Shown in pieces: positions 1 through 7,391 of a stretch of 35,530 nt of DNA. Made by a program: the position numbers and the translations under genes. How positions within the stretch are numbered: position 1 is the first letter of the stretch; every line of letters begins with the position of its first letter. The notes beneath the pieces were generated by a model. It had not been told where the DNA came from, ran no database searches, and saw only the letters and a list, made by a program, of their open reading frames with translations. The stretch is from an uncultured Muribaculaceae bacterium (GTDB lineage Bacteria; Bacteroidota; Bacteroidia; Bacteroidales; Muribaculaceae): positions 1 through 35,530 of the forward strand of contig CAKUMB010000016.1 in NCBI GenBank assembly GCA_934667475.1, given 5' to 3'.

Positions 1-2
1 GA

Positions 3-89
3 AAAGGCGTGACAACCAACCGCAACAAGTTCGTGCTCGGACCCTCGGGAAGCGGGAAGTCCTTCTTCATGAACCATCTCGTCAGACAG
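3..89 (+). pseudogene. traG: Truncated traG (conjugation VirB4-like ATPase) fragment
   Basis: Reading from base 3, 29 codons are open and contain a perfect Walker A motif in the context NKFVLGPSGSGKSFFMNHL followed by VRQ. This matches, from memory, the P-loop region of TraG, the VirB4-type ATPase that powers the mating-pore apparatus of Bacteroides conjugative transposons. The gene enters from outside the window. Homology stops at base 89: the next base starts the stop codon of the minus-strand gene, and the frame then runs through 26 unrelated codons to a stop at 168-170. The piece is therefore a broken traG, interrupted either by insertion of the adjoining cargo or by an assembly join. The family call is confident; the cause of the break is not known. 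Confidence 0.8.
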
Positions 90-767
90 TTAATTTATGT
101 CATCAAACAAGGACTTCTGAACAGGCTCTTTTTTAGTTTTGCGTTTACCCACTTTACTCTTTGTTTTTGATTTTTCTTTCGTTGACGAATAGTAAGGCTC
201 GTCCTTTTCTGTTGGGCATGGATATTTGCCTTCAATGTAGAGCTTTACCAGCCCAGCATGTGAAAGAGGAGTAGATAAATTCTTGTAATCAATATTTGTG
301 TTGTAATCCAAAAACACAATATCACAGTCTTTAGCCTTTTCGGTAATCTTTTTGAGTATAGCCCTTACATCAGGAATATTTTCCAACATCCACTTGTATG
401 TTGGAAGATAAATATTCTTACGTGCTTCAAAGTAATCAAGAAGTTCGTTTGAATATAAGCCTTTCTGATGTCCTGATGGTTTGCCCAATTTTCGTACCGT
501 GCGTTTTAAATTATGCATAGTAGCATTCTTGAAGGTCTCCATGCTTACGCCCTCATTTTCAAAGACTTTTAATCCTTGCCAGACGGCCTCTACACAAGTT
601 GCAGTTGCTCCTTTTGAAAATGGAATAGGGATATTACCATGAGGATAGAAAGGACTTAACTTTTGAGCATAAATGGTGGACTTTGAGGTCAAATCCAAGA
701 TGTAAGCATTTGGATATTCTGCCTTAATTCTTTCTATTTTTCTTCTTTTGTTTACTATATAAATCAT
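90..767 (-). CDS. DUF6939/NADAR-like protein, putative antitoxin of a DarT-type module
   Basis: A soluble 225-residue protein. The block at residues 37-70 (LSPFYPHGNIPIPFS, then VEAVWQGLKVFE) resembles the NADAR/YbiA signature in which a surface loop is followed by VEH-x-Q-x-x-K. A later R-K-L-G segment (92-95) and AR-x-x-YLPTYKWMLEN (115-130) fit DUF6939 as I remember it. NADAR proteins have been described as ADP-ribosyl glycohydrolases that act as antitoxins to some DarT toxins, so removal of ADP-ribose from nucleic acid is a reasonable inference. The gene starts 9 bases after the DarT-domain gene and is the last of a three-gene run. The tail (about 195-213) is Lys-rich and could bind nucleic acid. 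Its stop codon sits exactly on the broken end of traG. The family is fairly likely; the enzymatic role is inference. Confidence 0.7.
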   Translation of the reverse strand: MIYIVNKRRKIERIKAEYPNAYILDLTSKSTIYAQKLSPFYPHGNIPIPFSKGATATCVEAVWQGLKVFENEGVSMETFKNATMHNLKRTVRKLGKPSGHQKGLYSNELLDYFEARKNIYLPTYKWMLENIPDVRAILKKITEKAKDCDIVFLDYNTNIDYKNLSTPLSHAGLVKLYIEGKYPCPTEKDEPYYSSTKEKSKTKSKVGKRKTKKEPVQKSLFDDIN

Positions 768-776
768 ATTTTTTAC

Positions 777-2666
777 TTAAAATGGTAAATCGTCATAGAC
801 GACAGTATTAATGTTGTTAATGTTCTCTATGTATTGGAGAGGAATGAATGTTTTTACCATGACCTCAGCTTGGAGATATTTGAAATCTGCATCGTCATGT
901 CTTACATATTCCCTTTGTGTTGCAGCAAACCTGATTTTTTGTAATGCAGCTAAATCCCCACCTTGTGAATGAAGACTATCTGTTGCATTCATATCAGAAA
1001 ACATCGTATATCTAAAAATAGCAACATCTAATGATATTTTCAGAACAACAATGTTTGCTCCTTCTTGCATTTTTCTATATGCCATAGGATGACTTTTACA
1101 GAAACTCAATCTGACATAATCCTGTAGCCCATATCTCTTATCAAGTTCTTCAGATAAAGGAGTTCCTCCTTGATTGGGAATCTGTATTCCATGCGATTTC
1201 AAGTAATGCCAAGAATATAAGCCTCCGTTTCTTCTGATAGATTCTATGTTTGCTATGTCTGTAAAATGGTAAAAGCACTTTATGCCATTTCTGAGCAATA
1301 AATTCCTAATGGATATTGCATCAACCTTTTTCAATGAAGAAAGGGATTCTATTCTGTTCTTTTCCGCTTCTTCCTCTTTTCTAATAGCTTCTTTTCGTTG
1401 TTCTTCTTTCTGAATTTCTTCAGCGTTACGTCTTTTTATAGCTCCTTCTGCATTAATTATATTATGGATATAAGTAATGTCGCATTTACTTAAATCTGTC
1501 CAATCACCATATAGCAATTTGTATCCGAGTGGATAATTATTGGCTATTATTTGAGCTTTGTTTCTATCCTCAGCCTCTTTTCTATATGTCTCGATGAAAT
1601 TATATAGAGGAGTGTTGACAGTTGATGCTTGGATGTAGTTCTCTATATAGACCGCACTTTTACCAGACTTTTTATTGTTGTAAGCCTTTATTGCCTCATT
1701 GTTATCCTTTACTTTAGAAACAATTTCATCAAATGGTATTCCTAACTTATCAGCCTCATCTCTAAGTCGATAAAAGTCGGAAATCGTAAAGTCATCAAAG
1801 AACCTCACTTCTTTTCCATATTTGGTAGAATCAAGAATTGCTCGTTTCAATTCGTCACCATCAATATGTACTACTGCTGATTGCTGTATAGGAAATATGT
1901 CTTCTAAAGACCTTTTTAGATAGGATATTGCATATTCTTCCTTGGCAATAGTTTCATTAGAAAAAGAAGATAGCTGGTGGTTCGTCTCTCCCAAAATCAT
2001 CAATATAAGTTTCTCTTTGCTTTTGAATAAAGGCAAAAAAGATTCTTTGACAGACAGTGAACTACATTTTATGCCTTGCAACTCATCTATTGGCATATCA
2101 TTCAAATCTCTATTGTTTGAGAACTGTTTCCAAGCCAAAGGATACTTGTCCTTGCAAGAATAGGCAAACTCTAAAATTCCCCCAATTTTCTCAATAGTTT
2201 CTTTTGCCCCTGCAATTTTTCTAATCTCGCTATATGAGTGAGAAACCTTGTTACCATTCAAAAATCTACCAACAGCTTCCTTATTGGTTTTCATTAAGGA
2301 ATGGTAGGTGTCGAGTTGTTCTGTCAAGTCTTTGATGTACTGCTCTTCATTTGCCACCAATTCATATTCTGTATAATGAAAAGGTAAATGAACAGTCATA
2401 TGTCGCTCTGAAAATAACCATTCGATAGCCTTGTAGTTGTTTTTAAGTAACCTGTCTGTTGCTTGAATCCAAATATTAACTTGTTTTATTTGCTTCAAGT
2501 GTTGGTGAACAAACTCTTTCGATTGGTAATCCTCAGAAATGACTGTTGGGCAAGACTCTTTCCAAACTTCAAAAGCCTTGCAGAAACGACCATTAGCCTC
2601 TTTATAAGAAGATAAGACCTCCTTATAATACTTGTTTCTAAAAAGAAAATCTATTATAGCTCTCAT
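777..2666 (-). CDS. Large protein with C-terminal DarT-like ADP-ribosyltransferase domain
   Basis: A 629-residue protein. Residues from about 450 to 629 look like DarT (DUF4433), the DNA ADP-ribosyltransferase toxin: FYHFTDIANI at 465-474 (DarT HFT-x-x-x-NL-x-x-I motif), DYVRLSFCKSHPMAY at 516-530 (DarT YV-x-x-x-F-x-x-x-x-PM), and LQAEVMV at 598-604, where Glu601 aligns with the catalytic glutamate of the ARTT loop. Ordinary DarT proteins are roughly 200 residues, so the 450-residue N-terminal part is an extra, unrecognised region. It ends in a charged, likely coiled-coil helix (about 412-440, rich in E, K, R). The start codon overlaps the HIRAN-like gene's stop by 4 bases (ATGA), so the two are probably translationally coupled, and the NADAR-like gene follows 9 bases later. 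Expected activity is ADP-ribosylation of DNA. The domain call is confident; the target and the role of the N-terminus are unknown. Confidence 0.75.
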   Translation of the reverse strand: MRAIIDFLFRNKYYKEVLSSYKEANGRFCKAFEVWKESCPTVISEDYQSKEFVHQHLKQIKQVNIWIQATDRLLKNNYKAIEWLFSERHMTVHLPFHYTEYELVANEEQYIKDLTEQLDTYHSLMKTNKEAVGRFLNGNKVSHSYSEIRKIAGAKETIEKIGGILEFAYSCKDKYPLAWKQFSNNRDLNDMPIDELQGIKCSSLSVKESFLPLFKSKEKLILMILGETNHQLSSFSNETIAKEEYAISYLKRSLEDIFPIQQSAVVHIDGDELKRAILDSTKYGKEVRFFDDFTISDFYRLRDEADKLGIPFDEIVSKVKDNNEAIKAYNNKKSGKSAVYIENYIQASTVNTPLYNFIETYRKEAEDRNKAQIIANNYPLGYKLLYGDWTDLSKCDITYIHNIINAEGAIKRRNAEEIQKEEQRKEAIRKEEEAEKNRIESLSSLKKVDAISIRNLLLRNGIKCFYHFTDIANIESIRRNGGLYSWHYLKSHGIQIPNQGGTPLSEELDKRYGLQDYVRLSFCKSHPMAYRKMQEGANIVVLKISLDVAIFRYTMFSDMNATDSLHSQGGDLAALQKIRFAATQREYVRHDDADFKYLQAEVMVKTFIPLQYIENINNINTVVYDDLPF

Positions 2667-3745
2667 GTTAACGGTATATTAGCGATACATAATGGATAAC
2701 TAAAATCATTCTCTGAAAAAATATTCAGTCCTCCAATTATGGCAATTTTATTTTCTTTTATCTTTCCAAATAGAATACGTGAGTCATTTTCTACCATGAA
2801 TTCATGTAGTTTTGTATTTTCATCTTTGGAAATATAACCAAGTTCAAAAAACACATCACAACAATTACGTTCTTTGGCTATGATTTTGTCCACCTTTTTC
2901 AAAGCCTCTTTATAATGCTTTATGGCCTCATCATCAGTAGGAATCTTACCATTTTCTTCTAAGCATAAATCAGTATACTTAACCAAAGAATGATTGATGC
3001 GTTGGCATTTTTGTTTTGCTAAAGCTACATCTTTACATTGCTGCAGAATCTCAGTTCTTTGTTGCGGAAACCATCTAAGAACTTTAATGGCATGATAGTC
3101 ATACTTGTTGTCTGTTTCGGCATAAATGGCACAATATGTTTCTGTATTTGTCGCATAAGGTGAATAATGCGATTTTTCTGCAAGTGTATATTGTATATCG
3201 GTAAATTCTTTGGGAATGTCAACGACTTTCATACTTTGTATATTGCCAAATGTTGTAAATGGTAATCCTATATCATCTTTTATAGCGATGGTTGGTCTTG
3301 TTCCCAATATATATTCAAAAACCTTTCTCATCGTAACCCTAAATATCGGCTTTTCTGTTTGCAAAGCTATTGCTTCATTACAACGTAAACAAAATGATAA
3401 ACAAATTTGGTCGTAACTTTTCATTATATTGAGTATGTTTGAAATACTCAAGCCTCTCAAATCCTTTGTAGTAAGTAATAAGGCATAGTCTATTGTTGCC
3501 GTCAAAAAGCGGAACACCGTATTCCTAAAAACGAAATATCCTGTTAAAGCATTTGCAGGTTGTTCTTCACGGAAATTGACTAACAACATAAAATGTTTAA
3601 GTTCAACTGTTTCTTCGTCAAGAAGAGGATTGAACCGTCTGGCAATACTCAGTGCTTTTATTGCTGCCAGATAAAATTGCCTGTGCAATTTTATTGTTCC
3701 ATCAGCATAAACAGGAGAAATTAATTTAATTTTACACTCTTTCAT
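2663..3745 (-). CDS. HIRAN-like protein, first gene of the DarT/NADAR module
   Basis: A soluble 360-residue protein. Two stretches look like the halves of a HIRAN domain: residues 206-224 (ETDNKYDYHAIKV, compare the family pattern of acidic residue, N-x-YD-x-NAI-x-V) and 299-338 (FELGYISKDENTKLHEFM, compare IGYIP followed by an amphipathic helix). They are separated by about 75 helical residues, longer than usual. HIRAN domains bind DNA ends and are found in repair helicases and in mobile-element proteins. The N-terminal half (1-180) is not recognised. Its position ahead of, and 4-base overlap with, the DarT-domain gene suggests it is a functional partner, perhaps recognising DNA or serving as a regulator. 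The domain call is moderate only and should be tested by profile or structure comparison. Confidence 0.5.
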   Translation of the reverse strand: MKECKIKLISPVYADGTIKLHRQFYLAAIKALSIARRFNPLLDEETVELKHFMLLVNFREEQPANALTGYFVFRNTVFRFLTATIDYALLLTTKDLRGLSISNILNIMKSYDQICLSFCLRCNEAIALQTEKPIFRVTMRKVFEYILGTRPTIAIKDDIGLPFTTFGNIQSMKVVDIPKEFTDIQYTLAEKSHYSPYATNTETYCAIYAETDNKYDYHAIKVLRWFPQQRTEILQQCKDVALAKQKCQRINHSLVKYTDLCLEENGKIPTDDEAIKHYKEALKKVDKIIAKERNCCDVFFELGYISKDENTKLHEFMVENDSRILFGKIKENKIAIIGGLNIFSENDFSYPLCIANIPLT

Positions 3746-3777
3746 AACGACTACTATTTGTGACCTTTGTTTTCAAA

Positions 3778-3813
3778 TCAATGCTGCTTCCATATTTCAG
3801 AAAACAGCATTGA
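3778..3813. repeat. Inverted repeat between DUF6261 gene and HIRAN-like gene
   Basis: Nine-base perfect arms (TCAATGCTG and CAGCATTGA) around an 18-base loop, lying 32 bases ahead of the HIRAN-like start codon and 15 bases after the DUF6261 stop codon. It could be a weak terminator for the upstream gene (no clear U run follows on the minus strand) or an operator for the three-gene module. Confidence 0.4.
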
Positions 3814-3828
3814 ACTTTAAACTTATTT

Positions 3829-4677
3829 TTACTCAAAGTTTACGGAGCTATCATCCCCATCAGAAGACGAACTTCCGCCAGATGAAGAGCCTCCGCTTGA
3901 AGAAGAACCAGTTTTTCCTCCACTTGGTGTGCTACTACTCCCCGAATCAGTAGAATAACCGCCTGAAGTTGATGGATTTTTTGCCTTTTGCCCAATAACT
4001 TCACGCTTGTAATGAGTAACTTCAGTGTTCACATAGTCAATGAAAGCCGTATAATCCTTTTCGCCAAAGACCAGGGCGAGGGCATTCACCATCTTTACCA
4101 AAGCACGGTAAGCGTCATCACTTGCTGTACGAGCAGTTTTTAATGCTCCAACAGTTATACCTATTTTCTCGTTGGTGCGCTGCAAGGTAAGAGTTCTTAC
4201 ACGCTCATTTGCTTCCTTCAAGTTGATAACGAATGCTGTTAAGCCCAACTTTGCTACCTGTGTAACGTACTTATCTTCAAGGTCGGAAATGAAGTTGACC
4301 AAAAGACCTGTCTCTTTGTCAAGTTGACCGGCGGTATTAACCTTGTAGTCCTTGATGTGCTGGGAAAGAATCTTTGCAGCCTGTGCCATGTCTGCAATAG
4401 GCATGGCGAGGAAGCCTTCAACTGCTTTTTTGTAGCCGGCATAAAGGGCATCACGGTCGCTGTCTGCCTTGGCTATTTCATCAGTCAAGAGACTTTTCTG
4501 TGAAATCTTCAAGGCTTCGTCCTCTGCTGCAACGGCAGCCTTAAAATTACTGACGAGTTCGGAGGCTTTACCTTTGACGGTAGTGTCTGCCACTGCACGT
4601 GCAAGAATATTACTTACAAACGTGAAATGCGCACCATTATTCATGCGCTGGATGTTGATGTCGTAAATCTCTTTCAT
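3829..4677 (-). CDS. DUF6261 family protein with Ser/Gly-rich tail
   Basis: A 282-residue protein with no signal peptide. The opening MKEIYDINIQRMNNGAHFTF fits the start of DUF6261 proteins, a Bacteroidetes family of unknown function that is largely helical (Ala, Lys and Glu rich over about 20-235). Residues 237-282 form a low-complexity tail of Ser, Gly and Thr ending in acidic residues (DGDDSSVNFE), probably disordered. It lies upstream of, and on the same strand as, the HIRAN/DarT/NADAR run, 83 bases away with a stem-loop between, so co-transcription is possible but not shown. It shares the AT-rich composition of the island, unlike the gene-dense core that follows, so it probably arrived with it. 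Confidence 0.65.
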   Translation of the reverse strand: MKEIYDINIQRMNNGAHFTFVSNILARAVADTTVKGKASELVSNFKAAVAAEDEALKISQKSLLTDEIAKADSDRDALYAGYKKAVEGFLAMPIADMAQAAKILSQHIKDYKVNTAGQLDKETGLLVNFISDLEDKYVTQVAKLGLTAFVINLKEANERVRTLTLQRTNEKIGITVGALKTARTASDDAYRALVKMVNALALVFGEKDYTAFIDYVNTEVTHYKREVIGQKAKNPSTSGGYSTDSGSSSTPSGGKTGSSSSGGSSSGGSSSSDGDDSSVNFE

Positions 4678-4843
4678 GATGTTAAGGGTTTAAATTTGAC
4701 AAATCATTTTGTGCATCGTCGGATTTCTCCGATTGCAATCACTAAGATATAAAAATAAACGAGAAAACGGCAACCTTATTGCGAAAAATTGGCAATCTTG
4801 CGAGAAAAAGATGGTTTTTGACTGTTGTGATGTTTTAAACAAT

Positions 4844-4881
4844 ATATCCGCAACTCCAATTAATTGTGGAATTGCGGATAT
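4844..4881. terminator. Inverted repeat at the island/core boundary, possible terminator of the M24 gene
   Basis: Arms ATATCCGCAA and TTGCGGATAT pair perfectly over 10 bases, continue after one mismatch with TCCA/TGGA, and close on an 8-base loop. It lies about 70 bases beyond the stop of the minus-strand M24 gene. No U run follows on either strand, so it is not a classic terminator. Around it, 4678-4951 is AT-rich and holds no gene I can support; composition changes to the core type near 4950. Confidence 0.35.
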
Positions 4882-4951
4882 TCACCTGTGGTGTCTTGCC
4901 TCATGGGACAAAAATGCTTTTACTGCAAGCGTGTGTGTCGGGCCTTGTGCA

Positions 4952-6133
4952 TTACCAGTAGAGCTCGGTGAGGGATTCGGGGGCGGGGGTGATGCACTCG
5001 AGGTGGTCGGCGCGCACTATGTAGGTGTTTTCGATGCCTACGGCGCCCACACCGGGTATCACGAATTTGGGCTCGATGGCTATGACGTGGCCTTCGGCCA
5101 GCACGTCGCGGCTGCGCGGGGCCAGCACGGGGGCTTCGTTGATTTCTATGCCGAGGCCGTGGCCCACGAATCCGGCTTTCTGGTTGTGGCCCATGAAGTA
5201 GTCGGCGAGGCCGGCTTCGTCGGCCATGGCGGCGGCTGTGTCGTAGAGCTGCTTGGCTGGGGTGCCGGCGTGGCTATCGGCGGCCAGGCGGTGGTGGATC
5301 GACACCGACACTTCGTGAGCCCGGCGGGCGGCGTCGTTGAGCGTGCCCACGTAGTAGCAGCGTGTCATGTCGGTCATGTAGCCGTTGAAGTTGCCGCACG
5401 CGTCGACCATCACGGTCATTCCGGGGTCGATGATGGTGCCGTCGGCGCCCACTGGCAGTGAGGGGTCAAGGCCGGCTCCGCCCATGGCGAAGTCGTAGGG
5501 CGAGGCGTTGTCGGCGTTGGGTCCGCACAGCACATTGGCCATGAAGAGTTCCATCGACTGGCCGTGTATGCGGAAGAGGCCGAGGCAGCCCTCGCTGCGC
5601 AGCAGGTGTTCGATTTCGATTTGCAGTTCGATATCGCTCATGCCCTTGCGGTACACTTTGGGTATGCGGCGGTAGGCCTCAACGTGGTGCACGCCGTCGG
5701 CTTTAAGCAGTTCTTGCTCGAAGGGGCTCTTGATGGCGCGCAGCTGGCGCATGATGGCTGAGCCGTCGACGGTGTCGACGCCGGGAAAGGCTTTGCACAG
5801 GCGGGCGTGGTCGGCCACGGTGAGTGAGTCGTGGAGCAGGGCCATGCTTGCTGGCTTGGCGCTGAGCAGGTCGAATATCTGCTCGGGTTTGTGTATGTAT
5901 GTGAGGTGCGGGTGATCGTAGCCCTGTGGGCGGCGCACGAAGTAGCGGCACTCACCGCCGGCGGTGATGTAGGTGTAACCTGCAAACACGCGGCCCGAGG
6001 TGTAATAGAGGTTGGTGTTGTCGGCGATGAGCATGGCTTCAACGCCTGCTTTTGTCAGAGCCGAGGCTATGCGGGCTATGCGGGCATCGATTTCATCGGC
6101 CCAGCCGCACGGTATGAATGAATTGCGTTCCAT
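4952..6133 (-). CDS. M24 family metallopeptidase (Xaa-Pro aminopeptidase type)
   Basis: A cytoplasmic 393-residue protein of the creatinase/prolidase fold (M24B). The N-terminal half (about 15-135) is the creatinase-like accessory domain; the C-terminal pita-bread catalytic domain carries all five expected dinuclear-metal ligands: Asp244 and Asp255 (VDACGNFNGYMTDMTR), His325 (GFVGHGLGIEINEAP), Glu354 (AIEPKF) and Glu368 (GIENTY). It should remove N-terminal residues preceding proline during peptide turnover. The length fits the family. It is the last gene of a minus-strand series, 33 bases after the HAD phosphatase. The exact substrate (dipeptide or longer peptide) cannot be told from the sequence. 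Confidence 0.9.
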   Translation of the reverse strand: MERNSFIPCGWADEIDARIARIASALTKAGVEAMLIADNTNLYYTSGRVFAGYTYITAGGECRYFVRRPQGYDHPHLTYIHKPEQIFDLLSAKPASMALLHDSLTVADHARLCKAFPGVDTVDGSAIMRQLRAIKSPFEQELLKADGVHHVEAYRRIPKVYRKGMSDIELQIEIEHLLRSEGCLGLFRIHGQSMELFMANVLCGPNADNASPYDFAMGGAGLDPSLPVGADGTIIDPGMTVMVDACGNFNGYMTDMTRCYYVGTLNDAARRAHEVSVSIHHRLAADSHAGTPAKQLYDTAAAMADEAGLADYFMGHNQKAGFVGHGLGIEINEAPVLAPRSRDVLAEGHVIAIEPKFVIPGVGAVGIENTYIVRADHLECITPAPESLTELYW

Positions 6134-6166
6134 AATGTGTGTGTGATTTATATGTGTTGGGTTGTG

Positions 6167-6817
6167 CTATTGCTGCTTAAGCGACATAAAGAAATCCACT
6201 ATGTCCTGAAAGCTGCTGAATGAGGCGTCGGGGTCGCTGCAGCAGCCGAAGCCATAGGCGGCGAAAACGAATGGCACGCCGGCGCGGTGGGCCTGGTCGC
6301 AGTCGGACTGGGTGTCGCCCACGTAGACGGGCGCCTGCAGCGAATACTGGCTGGCGATGCGGCTGATGTTGTCGCTCTTGGGCACGGGGTTCTGGCCGTG
6401 GCTGAGTGTGGCCGTGAAACAGTGTGTGGTGCCAGTGAACACGCCGAAGTCGCGCAGTCCGTAGCGGCCGCAGTTGCTCACCATGAACAGGCGGTAGCAC
6501 GACGACAGCTGCTCGAGGCCCTGGCGCAGCCCGGGAAACGGGCGGCCGCCGAGGCGCGGCATGAGCTGCTGCTCGGTGGCGTGCAGGTGGGCTATGAAGG
6601 CTGGGGCGTCGATGGCCTGGCCCTTGAGCAGGCCGCTGATGATGCGGTCGAGTGTCATGCCCATGTAGGGGCACAGGTCGTCGCGTGTGATGCGCTTGTC
6701 GAGGCCAAAATGCTCGAAGGCGGCATTCCACACAGCCGCATAGCTGTCGGTGGCGTCCCATAGGGTGCCGTCCATGTCGAATATCAGTGAGTCGGTTGAC
6801 TTGAAGTCTAAATTCAT
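6167..6817 (-). CDS. HAD family hydrolase (phosphoglycolate phosphatase-like)
   Basis: I place the start at the ATG ending at 6817 (216 residues), because the family motif I then falls at residues 13-18 (FDMDGT, nucleophile Asp14, acid Asp16); an upstream ATG would add 30 residues of unlikely sequence reaching into gldH. Motif II is VSNCG, the motif III lysine lies in VPKSDN, and motif IV is VGDTQSDCDQA. A helical cap between motifs I and II (about 20-85) places it in the beta-phosphoglucomutase/phosphoglycolate phosphatase group of small phosphate-ester hydrolases. It sits between gldH and the M24 peptidase on the same strand with short gaps. The substrate is not predictable. Confidence 0.88.
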   Translation of the reverse strand: MNLDFKSTDSLIFDMDGTLWDATDSYAAVWNAAFEHFGLDKRITRDDLCPYMGMTLDRIISGLLKGQAIDAPAFIAHLHATEQQLMPRLGGRPFPGLRQGLEQLSSCYRLFMVSNCGRYGLRDFGVFTGTTHCFTATLSHGQNPVPKSDNISRIASQYSLQAPVYVGDTQSDCDQAHRAGVPFVFAAYGFGCCSDPDASFSSFQDIVDFFMSLKQQ

Positions 6818-6869
6818 ATGATTGCTTTTAAAGCATGATCTTTGCATTGAGTAATCACCGACGGCCCAG

Positions 6870-7391
6870 CTACCGGGCCCCGGATGGTGAGATGATGACG
6901 CCCACATCGGCCACGCCGGCCACCAAGTCGCAGCCGCTCATCGTTTGCCACACTGCTATGCTGCGCATCTGCGCGGGCGTGAGGCCGCGGGCCACCACTG
7001 CGCTGCACTGGTATAGCGAGCCGAAACCCGAGCCCACCCAGTTGCCATAGCTGTCGGCCACGCGGAAGTTGACCGTCTTGCGCACGGCCGAGCCGCGGCT
7101 GTCCACAATGTCGACGGCCATGCTGAGGTTGCCATACTTGTAGGCACTGGTGTGGCGCACGGCCAAGCGCACGTCGTAGCGCGCGAGCGAATCGGCACAC
7201 TCGGGCTTGAATCCAAGCACCAGAGTCTTGCTCCAGCCATCGGCCGGGACCGACACAAACGAGCTGTAAGACGAATGCTTGGGCGCGCAGGCGTCCAAGC
7301 ATATCGCTATGGCTGTGAGCAACACCGGCAGCAGTGCCAGCAGGCTATTGCTGCTGCGGCTTGTCAGGGCGCTGCTTGCGGGCTGCGCCAT
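6870..7391 (-). CDS. gldH: Gliding motility-type lipoprotein GldH
   Basis: A 173-residue lipoprotein: a hydrophobic stretch (residues 17-31) ends in the lipobox LDAC with Cys35 as the likely lipidated residue. The mature part (SYSSFVSVPADGWSKTL, later YKYGNLSMAVDIVDS and WVGSGFGSLYQ) fits GldH as remembered; GldH accompanies the T9SS/gliding genes even in non-motile Bacteroidetes. The start is uncertain: the only nearby in-frame ATG ends at 7391, inside the end of ricT, which gives a 47-base overlap in another frame. The ATG-less frame continues far upstream as a shadow of ricT. A ricT-gldH order is, as far as I recall, usual in Bacteroidales. The product would sit in the outer or inner membrane facing the periplasm. 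Confidence 0.8.
   Translation of the reverse strand: MAQPASSALTSRSSNSLLALLPVLLTAIAICLDACAPKHSSYSSFVSVPADGWSKTLVLGFKPECADSLARYDVRLAVRHTSAYKYGNLSMAVDIVDSRGSAVRKTVNFRVADSYGNWVGSGFGSLYQCSAVVARGLTPAQMRSIAVWQTMSGCDLVAGVADVGVIISPSGAR

Noticed and set aside
1942..2163. 73-residue plus-strand frame
   Set aside because: It lies opposite the DarT-fusion gene and has no family feature.
4691..4698. TAAATTTG on the plus strand, a possible promoter
   Set aside because: No plus-strand gene follows and no -33 element is at the right distance.
4709..5461. 250-residue plus-strand frame across the island/core boundary
   Set aside because: Mostly the complement of the M24 peptidase gene; composition and Gly/Val/His-rich translation are typical of a shadow frame.
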